Source: JBBDMC01 sp963775235 (GTDB lineage Bacteria > Pseudomonadota > Alphaproteobacteria > Rhizobiales > Kaistiaceae). Taken from it: a stretch of 64,000 nt of DNA. A model generated the notes under the pieces. It searched no databases. It saw only the letters and a list, made by a program, of their open reading frames with translations, and was not told where the DNA came from. Shown in pieces: positions 17,153 to 25,034 of this stretch; positions within the stretch are counted from its first letter, which is position 1; each line of letters begins with the position of its first letter. The stretch is from contig CAVZHY010000002.1 in assembly GCA_963775235.1 (NCBI GenBank), forward strand, positions 1,034,190 through 1,098,189, in the 5' to 3' direction. Both the position numbers and the translations under genes were made by a program.

Positions 17153-19809
17153 GCACCGTCACAGAAGACAACGCGCCGCCCAGGCCCGTGCTCGAAATTG
17201 CGAAAGCGTTCGTCGCGGGGTTGACCGGATCAAGCAAGACGCCGATGCGCCTGAGCTTCATCGACCAGCGCCCGCTTCCTAAGTCGGAGAAGCTGCCGAC
17301 CGAGCATGCCGAGCGGCCGATCGAAGAACTGTGGCCGGAAGTCGTCCGACGCCAAAAGGAAGGTTATTCCGTCTTTTACCATTTGAACGAAATCAAGCCC
17401 GGGCCTGGCAGCGGTTGCAACGGCGCAGTGTGCAATGTCGATGTTGCGGCCGTCCGCGCGTTCGCCATTGATCGCGACAATGGTTCGATTGAGGCATGGG
17501 AATATCTCGCGACGCCGAAGATCATCGTACACTCGAAGCGCGGCGACCAGGCGATATGGCCTGTCAAGGATGTTCCGATCGACGGCTTCAAGGTTGGGCA
17601 AACGCGCCTCGCGAGCCATTTCGGCACGGATACATCGGTTAGCGATCCGCGACGCCTGTTTCGGCTCCCTGGCTGCCTTCACCTCAAGGACGCCGCCAGC
17701 CCATTCCTAGTCACCTTCGATCCGGTCCCGGGCTGGACACCGGACGCGGACCCATTGACCGGTATCCCGGAGTTGCCTCCGGCGAAGCCCGCATCCGCTG
17801 CCGCGGGCGAAGCAGTTGACCTCGACCATCTCCGCCAGGTCATCCTGCCGCTGATCGACCCTGGGTGTGACCGCGCTCGATGGATCAGGTGCGTCGCGGC
17901 CATTCGCAATTCGCCCGTCGCTGCCGGTGTCGACGATGACGAGGAGAAGCGGCGCCAGATCGCGCATGATTTTTCGGAGGGCAAATACTGGAAGGGTGAT
18001 CCGCCGGCGAACTACACGGGCGAAGATGATGTCGAGATGGTGTTCAACACTATGCCGCCGAAGGCGGAAGGCGGTGTCGGATACGGAAGCCTGCACAAGT
18101 TTGCGACCGACGCTGCCATGGCCGCGGGGCTCCCTTTGCCGCCATCGCGGCCACAGCTATCAGCCTCCGAAATATTTTCAGCGACCTCCGATGATCCGAT
18201 TGACGTGTTCGATGAGGATGATGACGCCGAGATCGAGTTTCCGGCGACCTGTCTGCCGGGTATTCTGGATCGCTTTTGCCGAGATGAAGCCGCGCGCAAG
18301 GGCGTGAATGTGGGAATGGTAGCCTTGCCGGCATTGGCCGTCTGTGGTGCCGCTCTGCACACACAGTTCCAGATACAGCCGACCAACGACACGTCTCGCC
18401 TGCAACGCCCGATCTTGTGGGTTGCCATGGTCGGTGGCCCTGGCACGCGCAAGACGCCGGTCATGGGGCCAGTGGTCGCTCCACTGGAAGCCGTGCAAGA
18501 CAGATGGTTCGACGATGACCAGCATCTGTTTGCTCGATACGAGCAAGAGCGGAACGATTACCTCGCTAGCGGAAAGAAGCGCGAAAACTGCAAGAAGGAA
18601 GTCGGCCAAGATATCGCCGCCGCTGCAACCAATGCGGCGACAACGAATGGATCGGAACCGCAGGAACCGCCGCGCCGAAGACTGATCGTCAACGATACGA
18701 CGACGGAGGCCCTGGCCAACACCCTCGCCAATAACAATGGTCGCGGAGTTCTGATCCATCAGGATGAGTTGGCCGCCGTCATCACCAGCTTTGATGCATA
18801 CCGTCAGCACGGAAAGGGCCTTGATCAGGCCCGCTACCTGAAGTTTTGGGATGGCGGCAACAGCCCGGTGATTATCGACCGCGCGTCGAAGAAAAGTATG
18901 CGTGTCAAGTCGTGGTGGGCGAGCATTCTCGGTGGCATCCAGCCCCACCTCCTGCAACGGAAAGTTGGGGACCTCAGCGCGGACGGATTGCTACAGAGGT
19001 TCCTTGTCGTGCTGGCCGACCAACCCGGCGTTGGCGAAGATCGACCGCCAAAGGAAAGCGGGGCTTACGCGGCGCTTATTCGCCACCTGACCGAACTCAG
19101 GCCGATCCCGGAGGCGGGCAAGGGCGTCGTTCCGATCCGACTTTCACCGGAAGCCGGAGAGCAGTGGCGCTTGTTCGTGGAAGACGTGCGGGCTGAGATC
19201 ACGCTGAATCGGGACGGGCAAGAAGCCTACGTTTCGCATCTCGACAAGATGGAGAACCAGTTCGCGCGGCTCTTGCTGATCATGCACGCGGTGGAGGCGG
19301 TCGCCGCCACGCCGGAGGGTGGACTTCTCAAGCTGCCGCTGCTCGTAAGCGGCGAGACGGCGAAGCGTGTCCGGCGCCTGTTCGTCCATTTCTTGATCCC
19401 GACCTCGAAGCGTTTCTACCGGACAATCTTCGGCTCCAACCGGCATCAGGGTCACGTGCAACAGATCGCGTCTTTCATTCTCACCCATTGCGCTGACAAG
19501 AAGCAGATCACACCGAAAGACATTTACCGGCACCACCAGGAGTACCGGCCGGGGAAAGGCGGCACTGGTGAGTTGCAAGACGCGATGCGAACGCTTGAAG
19601 CGCATGGCTGGGTCTCTGCCAAAGAAACATCGCAGGGCCGCGGTGTCACCGAGTGGACGATCAATCCCGGGGTCCACGTCAAGTACGCCGAGCGGGCGTC
19701 GGCGGAGGCGGCACGCAAGGCTGCTGTCAGGGCTGAGATTGCCAAGGCGGCGGAAATTCGCAAGCGTCACAGAGCGGTTGCGCTGACGCCCGAAAATGAG
19801 GTCGCGTGA
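17149..19809 (+). CDS. Primase / DUF3987 helicase-like replication protein
   Basis: An 886-residue replication protein. Residues about 80-190 resemble a RepB/AEP-like primase, with AFAIDRDNGS as a possible metal site and DPRRLFRLPGCLHLKD. Residues 220-320 look like a PriCT-2 domain (DPGCDRARWIRCVAAI, then FNTMPP and YGSLHKFA). Residues 360 onward match DUF3987, with a P-loop-like GGPGTRKTPVMGPV and a probable acidic box LIHQDELAAV. A C-terminal winged-helix part probably follows. It overlaps the previous gene by 4 bp and precedes the inverted repeats and iterons at 19875-19994, so it likely initiates replication of the excised island. Confidence 0.8.
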   Translation: MSTVTEDNAPPRPVLEIAKAFVAGLTGSSKTPMRLSFIDQRPLPKSEKLPTEHAERPIEELWPEVVRRQKEGYSVFYHLNEIKPGPGSGCNGAVCNVDVAAVRAFAIDRDNGSIEAWEYLATPKIIVHSKRGDQAIWPVKDVPIDGFKVGQTRLASHFGTDTSVSDPRRLFRLPGCLHLKDAASPFLVTFDPVPGWTPDADPLTGIPELPPAKPASAAAGEAVDLDHLRQVILPLIDPGCDRARWIRCVAAIRNSPVAAGVDDDEEKRRQIAHDFSEGKYWKGDPPANYTGEDDVEMVFNTMPPKAEGGVGYGSLHKFATDAAMAAGLPLPPSRPQLSASEIFSATSDDPIDVFDEDDDAEIEFPATCLPGILDRFCRDEAARKGVNVGMVALPALAVCGAALHTQFQIQPTNDTSRLQRPILWVAMVGGPGTRKTPVMGPVVAPLEAVQDRWFDDDQHLFARYEQERNDYLASGKKRENCKKEVGQDIAAAATNAATTNGSEPQEPPRRRLIVNDTTTEALANTLANNNGRGVLIHQDELAAVITSFDAYRQHGKGLDQARYLKFWDGGNSPVIIDRASKKSMRVKSWWASILGGIQPHLLQRKVGDLSADGLLQRFLVVLADQPGVGEDRPPKESGAYAALIRHLTELRPIPEAGKGVVPIRLSPEAGEQWRLFVEDVRAEITLNRDGQEAYVSHLDKMENQFARLLLIMHAVEAVAATPEGGLLKLPLLVSGETAKRVRRLFVHFLIPTSKRFYRTIFGSNRHQGHVQQIASFILTHCADKKQITPKDIYRHHQEYRPGKGGTGELQDAMRTLEAHGWVSAKETSQGRGVTEWTINPGVHVKYAERASAEAARKAAVRAEIAKAAEIRKRHRAVALTPENEVA

Positions 19810-19874
19810 GCCGATCGCCGAACCGAGGGCGAGTTAGAGTGGCAGTACGGGTTTCGTCACTGAGGCTTCGCCGG

Positions 19875-19994
19875 GTGTGAAAAGTGTCTTGAGACTTCGA
19901 GGGAAAGAGGGGTCAGCACTAGAGAGGGGATCAGCACTAGAGAGGGGATATGTATCTTTCTTCGGTATGCCTGCGCGCAAGACACTTTTCACAC
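19875..19994. repeat. 17-bp inverted repeat enclosing iteron-like repeats
   Basis: A perfect 17-bp inverted repeat, gtgtgaaaagtgtcttg at 19875-19891 and its complement at 19978-19994, encloses tandem repeats of an 18-bp unit (agagaggggatcagcact) between about 19903 and 19950. It begins 66 bp after the primase gene. This could be a replication origin or a regulator-binding region of the island. A short frame (19877-20089) crosses it but looks non-coding. Confidence 0.6.
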
Positions 19995-20049
19995 TTTTCG
20001 TCCGGCGTACCTTGAACCACGCCCGCTCCGTTAGCCGGGAAGCGGCGGT

Positions 20050-20934
20050 TCAGAGCGTACCGCGCGTGAACGTAATCCTCTCGGAGTAGGGCTTATTGCA
20101 CCGTGGAAATGCCTCCATTGTTCGGTTTCGACGATCAAGCGTGTCTTTCTCGTGTAGGGATGAATGTGCCGAAGGACAGCCCGCCACCACGTTTAAGGTG
20201 GAATTCCTCTCCCCCTTGGCCGCGCCCCGCAGGCGCGGCAGTTCCTCATCAAGCACACGCTGAACATATGCGTCACGCCTCGCGGCCGGCACGTCGGGAG
20301 CTGCGTGAGAGGCCGCAGGAGCCGGGAGGATGGCCGGCGGGGCGAGCGGGGGGCGGGCATCGGCCTGTACGCCGCTCACAGCGGGCCGCTGGCCCTCCAG
20401 AATGGAGCGCAGCCAGTCGGGCAGCAACTTGATGCTGTCGAGTGCGCCGCTGACAAGCTCGTAAGTCCGCCCGTCGCTGAGGCGCGCCCCAACGCCCACC
20501 ACGTAACCGGCGGACTTGCAGTCGATGCCCGGCGGCAGCGACCCGCGCAAATCGCTCGGGTTCATGTCAGCTGGACGCCTGAAATAGATGTGAAACCCAC
20601 CGCCAGCCGTACGCACCACGGGCGCGTCGATCCCGCCGTGCGCGGCGACCAAGGTCTTCCACGCCTCGACCCCATCGGCGCCGCCGTCATGCCGGTCCGC
20701 ATCGATGGCGACCACCCGGCTTGGGCGGCATGCGATTGCTGGCAGGGCCTCTGGCCACGTCGTGAACCAATCGCGAACGACATCCTCATTTGTCTTCGCC
20801 GCATTCGGCCAGCTTCCAAGAGCCCGGTGCGGCCGTTTCGCCTCAGTGAGATCGGGTCCACCTTGCGCCGGGAACACCCACATTCCTGCTCGCACGAGAG
20901 CAATGGCCGCATCGAGGTTCAGATTGCCGGACAT
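20050..20934 (-). pseudogene. Prim-Pol (bifunctional primase/polymerase) remnant
   Basis: The first ~180 residues match the N-terminal primase-polymerase domain (PF09250 type): MSGNLNLDAAIALVRAGMWV, then the catalytic region AIDADRHDGG, TAGGGFHIYF and PGIDCKSAGYVVG. After KGERNSTLN near position 20200 homology stops. Another frame there reads GGGLSFGTFIPT before a stop, which resembles the expected continuation, so I infer a frameshift and truncation. The last ~45 residues of the open frame are unrelated. The downstream helicase half is missing. Confidence 0.7.
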
Positions 20935-20943
20935 GCTGAGACC

Positions 20944-21159
20944 CTATTCGTCGTCCGCCAGGAACCGACCGCACCAGGAATGCGCCCAAGTCATAGGCCA
21001 ACCCGCGCCGAGCCCGCCGCCCGTTCGACGCGGCGAATTGATCCGGCATTGCCCGTGACGCGGAACGGCACTCTCGCAATTCGGAGCGAAGTACTTGCAA
21101 CTCAGGCAGTTCCCGAGCCCCCGCGGCGGTGCCCCCGTACGCCGCAGCGAAGTGCTCAA
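20944..21159 (-). CDS. Small cysteine-rich protein
   Basis: About 70 residues with a probable metal-binding pattern: NCLSCKYFAPNCE, then HGQCRINSP, then WPMTWAHSWCGRF near the C-terminus. Small phage and island proteins with this C-x-x-C...C...WCG layout are common and may bind zinc. The start is uncertain: a TTG at 21159 is the only candidate I see. The next frame upstream (LCAGCQSPL, GDGRCL, then PPPTRAEILEHF) also looks protein-like but lacks a start, so a frameshift between two parts of one gene is possible. Confidence 0.4.
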   Translation of the reverse strand: MSTSLRRTGAPPRGLGNCLSCKYFAPNCESAVPRHGQCRINSPRRTGGGLGAGWPMTWAHSWCGRFLADDE

Positions 21160-21246
21160 GAATTTCGGCCCGAGTCGGCGGCGGACGCGGCGGCCAATTC
21201 AATTCCGGTAGCCGTTGATCGGCCGGCGCCGCCCGTTCGAGCGAAA

Positions 21247-21714
21247 TCAGGCACCGCCCGTCTCCCCGAGGGCGAGGGCGGAGCGGGCTCTGGCAACCTG
21301 CACAGAGGCGCGGCGCCCAGGTCGACGTACCCGGTGGCGCGGTGACAGGCGCCCCGTAAAGGCGCCGGATTCATTGCGTTCGCACTCGGACCAATGCGCA
21401 ACGACCGGCAGTCCGCGAGCGGCGTCGTGGCCAGTCGGATCAGCCTCAGGTCCATCAATCGAGACGCGCCCGGCGGCGAGGCTCTCCAGGTTACCGACGA
21501 ACCATCCGTTGGTGCCTTCGACCCCGATGAGATGTGGACCGGGCAGACGAAGTCGAAGCGGGTTTCGCCGGCCGATCTCGGGCTCTTCAAAGAAGATCAT
21601 CCGCATCACCTCTGATGCGGTCAACCCCAGGTGCCGGCCCCAATCGTGGAACCAGTAGGCGGTAGTCACGCCGACTTTGCCGGCGATAAGATGCAGATCA
21701 TGAACCTTGGCCAT
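21247..21714 (-). CDS. Hypothetical island protein, 155 aa
   Basis: It starts MAKVHDLHLIAGKVGVTTAY. The first ~100 residues look like a folded domain with hydrophobic strands (LRLRLPGPHLIGVEGTNGWF). The last ~50 are Arg-rich and may be out of frame, because alternative frames downstream look better. It lies 18 bp downstream of the 21733-22209 gene on the same strand, so the two are probably cotranscribed. No family is recognised. Confidence 0.45.
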   Translation of the reverse strand: MAKVHDLHLIAGKVGVTTAYWFHDWGRHLGLTASEVMRMIFFEEPEIGRRNPLRLRLPGPHLIGVEGTNGWFVGNLESLAAGRVSIDGPEADPTGHDAARGLPVVAHWSECERNESGAFTGRLSPRHRVRRPGRRASVQVARARSALALGETGGA

Positions 21715-21732
21715 CTCGATTTCTCCTTGCGT

Positions 21733-22209
21733 TTAGGACTTGCCGGGCTTGACGAGCTTGGCCGCCATAGCTGCGAGGACATCCGAGGCCTCGCCTGCGC
21801 TGGGAAAGCCGTCTCGCACGATTTCGCCGCCGGCACCGGCTTCGCCGATCACAATCGACCAGCGGTGCTTCTCGCCGCGGTATTCGAGATTCATGCCGCC
21901 CGCACTGGCAACTCTCGGAGGCGGCTCAGCGAAATGGTTGAGCAGGACCGTGTGAACGTCGCGATTCGGCAGGACGTTGCGAACGAGCATGTGAACGAAC
22001 CAGGCGCCAGCCTCATGCTGCACCAGCACGTGGTCGTTCGGCGCGAGAAAATTGGCCACGTGCATGAAAAATTTCGGGTGCTGAGCATCCTGAAGCGTGG
22101 CACTCGCCGGGGCCAGCACCTGGTGAAAGCGGAACAGCGATCCGAGACCGCCCCTGATTTCAAGCGGCGGCGCGCGGTCGGACGACAGCGAGATTCCAGT
22201 GTCGGTCAT
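21733..22209 (-). CDS. Hypothetical island protein, 158 aa
   Basis: A soluble 158-residue protein beginning MTDTGISLSSDRAPPLEIRG. Aromatic strands in the middle (FFMHVANFLAPNDHVLVQ, then WFVHMLVRNVLP) suggest a beta-rich fold. I preferred the ATG at 22209 over one seven codons upstream, because a short purine stretch (ggagtt) precedes it. It forms a probable operon with the following gene. Function not recognised; context suggests phage or island origin. Confidence 0.5.
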   Translation of the reverse strand: MTDTGISLSSDRAPPLEIRGGLGSLFRFHQVLAPASATLQDAQHPKFFMHVANFLAPNDHVLVQHEAGAWFVHMLVRNVLPNRDVHTVLLNHFAEPPPRVASAGGMNLEYRGEKHRWSIVIGEAGAGGEIVRDGFPSAGEASDVLAAMAAKLVKPGKS

Positions 22210-22306
22210 GTCTATAACTCCTTGGGGCATGAGCGGCGATTAACTCGCCTCACTCGTGATGATCCCCCCGAGAAGTTTACGGACGACATGACTTTAAGGT
22301 TGACCC

Positions 22307-22335
22307 AAAGAAAAGGGGCCACGGTTTGTGGCCCT
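22307..22335 (-). terminator. Rho-independent terminator
   Basis: On the minus strand, an 8-bp stem (agggccac / gtggcccc, with one weak end pair) and a 5-base loop are followed by ttttcttt. It sits between the 22620-23039 gene and the 21733-22209 gene, both on the minus strand, so it would end the transcript of the former. Confidence 0.7.
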
Positions 22336-22619
22336 CTCGCTCTCTCTCTCGAAAAAAGATGTTGGTGTGCACTACACTCCGCGATCGCGCGCGGCGGAGT
22401 GCTCAGCAATTCAACCCGCTTCGCCCACGACGAACGGCGCGCCGTTCTGACGCCGCCCGAGCGCTCATCGCCTCCCTCGCGCGCAACCTCGCGGCGAAGG
22501 AAGTTAATCGGCAGGGGAGTGTTGCACTTCGCGTCGGAACTCAGGGGCATATCGAGTAATGCCACTGTTGGCGTTTTAACCAAGTCGAGGCCGCAGGCGA
22601 ATTTTACTACAAAAAACTT

Positions 22620-23039
22620 CTACTGCATGTATAGCGTAGTAAATGTCACGTCTCTTATTTTGTTGCCATCATCTAAATATATCATAATCTGAATTCGGGG
22701 CGCGTGGGGAACACCTAGAATACAACGCGGCATTCGAAGTGTAATTCCAACAACGTAAGAGTTTCTTTGCGACTCTACTAAAGCGTCTGGTCCTATATAG
22801 GAGTATTCAACACCTAAACTGTGCAGATAAGCTTCAATATGGTCCTTTGTTGAACCTGTCGGCAGCGCTTCTCGGAATTGCCACTCAAATTCATTTAGAT
22901 TCTGTAGAGTTAGATTATTAGGAGAGATCAGATCAGCACCCATAGACAATTCGATTAGCCATCGGTCGGCGCCACGAAATAGGCCAAACGCTACAACGAC
23001 CATGAGAAATATTGTAGATATTCCAAATTTCTTGCCCAT
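22620..23039 (-). CDS. Small exported protein, paralogue of 24590-25003; orphan immunity candidate
   Basis: A 139-residue protein of low GC content. An N-terminal membrane segment (FGISTIFLMVVVAFGLF) at residues 5-22 acts as signal or anchor. The mature part shares a layout with the gene at 24590-25003: an LPxGSxxxxIEAYL segment, an SYxxP turn, then two strands ending in IRDVTFTTLYMQ. I infer that they are diverged paralogues. The other copy lies directly downstream of an rhs toxin end, so this one may be an orphan immunity protein. An IS30 element separates the two. Confidence 0.6.
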   Translation of the reverse strand: MGKKFGISTIFLMVVVAFGLFRGADRWLIELSMGADLISPNNLTLQNLNEFEWQFREALPTGSTKDHIEAYLHSLGVEYSYIGPDALVESQRNSYVVGITLRMPRCILGVPHAPRIQIMIYLDDGNKIRDVTFTTLYMQ

Positions 23040-23099
23040 GACTCGCCTCCCCTCGTCACCAACCCAAAGGTGTCGCTATCCATTTAACACTCGGCTGAG

Positions 23100-24183
23100 T
23101 TCCAGCGTGAAGTGCAACACCCCCGGCCCGATTTGGTATCGGGCTGGTTATCCAGACCAGAGGGAGTGTGCCATGCCATCGTATTCACACCTTTCCAGCG
23201 ACGAAAGATCGGAGATTGCTGTCCTGGCTGCCGCCCGGTCACTCGATCAGCGCGATTGCCAGATCGCTTGGTCGGGCCAAGTCGACAATTGGCCGCGAAC
23301 TGAAACGCAATCGGCTGCCCAGCGGGCGCTATTCGCCACATCATGCCGACGGAACCTATCTGTTGCGCCGACAGCGCGAGGCGGCGATCGAGCAGGACGC
23401 GGCACTCGGTCGCTTTATCCGCGATCGTCTGGCCGAGGGCTGGTCGCCGCAACAGATCGCCGGCTGGCTGAAGGCCGCCAACGAGCCCGGCCTGCGTGGT
23501 GTGTGCACCGAAACGATCTACGCCTTCCTCTACCGGGCCAGGCAGAAGGCGGAGGAGCTGTGGCGGTATCTGACCCGCCGGCGCCGAACACGCCGACCCA
23601 TGCGCGCCAGGCGATCCCTGGCCACCATCAACAACAGAGCTTCCATTCACGATCGGCCTGATGCGGCGGCAAACCGGTCGGAAACCGGCCATTGGGAAGC
23701 CGATCTGATCATCTGTAGGCGCACCCGCCCGGTGCTGGTGCTGCATGAACGCAAATCACGCGTCACACTGGCCGCGCGGCTGACCGGCAAAACCGCCGCC
23801 GAGACCGTCTCCGTCATGATGAGCCTGTTCCGGCGGCTCGATCCGGTAATGCGCAAGTCGGTGACCTTCGACAACGACACCAGCTTCGCGCAGCACCGCC
23901 TGCTCACATCCACGTTCAACATGACGACCTGGTTCTGTGACGCCTATGCCTCCTGGCAAAAGGGCGGTGTCGAGAACGCCAATGGTCGATTGCGCCGATG
24001 GCTACCCCGGCACCTGGACATCGATGCCATCGATGACGAGGAGCTGCAGGACATCGTCTTCACCGTCAACCTGACGCCGCGCAAATGCCTCGACTACAGG
24101 ACGCCGTTCCAGGCCATGCTCGCTGACCTTGGCAAAGACGTCCAAATCCGATTTGCTTGACACCGTTGCGCTTCACCCTGGAA
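23100..24183 (+). mobile_element. IS30-family insertion sequence
   Basis: A 1084-bp element with 19-bp terminal inverted repeats: ttccagcgtgaagtgcaac at 23100-23118 and the complement of ttccagggtgaagcgcaac at 24165-24183 (17 of 19 match). It carries one transposase gene, which is frameshifted. It separates two low-GC candidate immunity genes. I could not see a clear target duplication. Confidence 0.85.
23173..24160 (+). pseudogene. IS30 transposase, frameshifted
   Basis: The N-terminus (MPSYSHLSSDERSEIAVLAA, a typical IS30 opening) is in one frame. The rest, from GHSISAIARSLGRAKSTIG onward, is in another, so a one-base indel lies near 23230. The catalytic DDE core is otherwise complete: HWEADLIICRR for the first Asp, VTFDNDTSFAQH for the second and GGVENANGRLRRWLPR for the Glu. 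The C-terminus ends in a normal position just before the right inverted repeat. Unless the shift is bypassed by programmed frameshifting, the element should be inactive. Confidence 0.8.
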
Positions 24184-24589
24184 TCCACCCCGATCGCATC
24201 ATGTGAGCGCTTCGCGCGCATCACGGACAGAAGCATGCCCCTGCCGTCGACGCCAAAAAAGTCCCTTGCACGAAACCCGCCCAATGACAGAAGGTGTCCC
24301 ATCTCTATTTCGCCAATCCGCCACCGGCGACATCGTCGCCAACGCACGCTGGGCACTTCAACCGATCGCTGCTCCAGAAAATCATCAACGATGTCGGGCT
24401 GTGTGTACACGACTTTTTGTGCGCTTGTCTGACGTTGGCAAGACCATGCCCAGATCATCGATTAGACTATTGGAAGTGCAACGGCTGTGCTCCGCCGGCC
24501 GCTCGCGAAACCGGCCACCATCGCGCCAGATACTCAAATCCGAGTCCTCAAAGATTACAATATGATTCAGTAAACGCTGCATTGTATGC
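24184..24589. other. Gene-free stretch, ~400 bp
   Basis: Between the IS30 right end and the lipoprotein gene I see no convincing gene. Short frames on both strands (for example one containing FNRSLLQKIINDVG) might be transposase debris but I cannot assign them. The part nearest 24590 becomes AT-rich, like the lipoprotein gene. Confidence 0.4.
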
Positions 24590-25003
24590 TTATCGAAACG
24601 CCATGGAGAATTTGATATCACTCACCATGTAATTTTCATTAAAATAGACCGTAATTGCCAGATCCGTCGGAAACGCGAGCCTATCGCCGCTAACGTGAAC
24701 CAACATGTTAATGATGTTCGAAGCAACACTAGCAGATCGGATCGGAGGCACATAGGAGAACGAAATATAGTTACCTACTAAGTAGGCTTCCACATCCGCA
24801 ATTCTGGTGCCAATCGGCAAATCATCTTGTATTTGCTTCTTAAAAGCATCCAAGTTCGAGGTTGTGACCTCATCTCCATGAATTTTCGCTAAATTCAAGG
24901 CTGCGGACCCCTCTTCTGCTAAGGTTTTCGATCCAGCAAACGGAACAACCGTGCATGCGGAGAGAAAAATCCGGGTCGCAAGCAATCCAACGGCGGTCTT
25001 CAT
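24590..25003 (-). CDS. Small lipoprotein, candidate Rhs immunity protein
   Basis: A 137-residue low-GC protein. Its N-terminus (TRIFLSACTVVPF) contains a lipobox-like LSAC, so it is probably a lipoprotein with Cys17 lipidated. The mature part has DDLPIGTRIADVEAYLVG, a short FSYVPP turn and closing strands ending in MVSDIKFSMAFR. The same layout occurs in the gene at 22620-23039. It begins 31 bp after the end of the rhs gene on the same strand, exactly where polymorphic-toxin immunity genes usually sit. A periplasmic immunity protein would imply a periplasm-acting toxin. This role is inferred from position. Confidence 0.6.
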   Translation of the reverse strand: MKTAVGLLATRIFLSACTVVPFAGSKTLAEEGSAALNLAKIHGDEVTTSNLDAFKKQIQDDLPIGTRIADVEAYLVGNYISFSYVPPIRSASVASNIINMLVHVSGDRLAFPTDLAITVYFNENYMVSDIKFSMAFR

Positions 25004-25034
25004 GTTGGAAATTTTCCTCTATTAATTGCAGCGG

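Noticed and set aside
19877..20089. 70-residue frame across the iteron repeats
   Set aside because: Its sequence simply translates the repeats; starts at a weak codon and resembles no protein.
22212..22583. Minus-strand 123-residue frame
   Set aside because: It spans a good terminator hairpin and has no recognisable motif.
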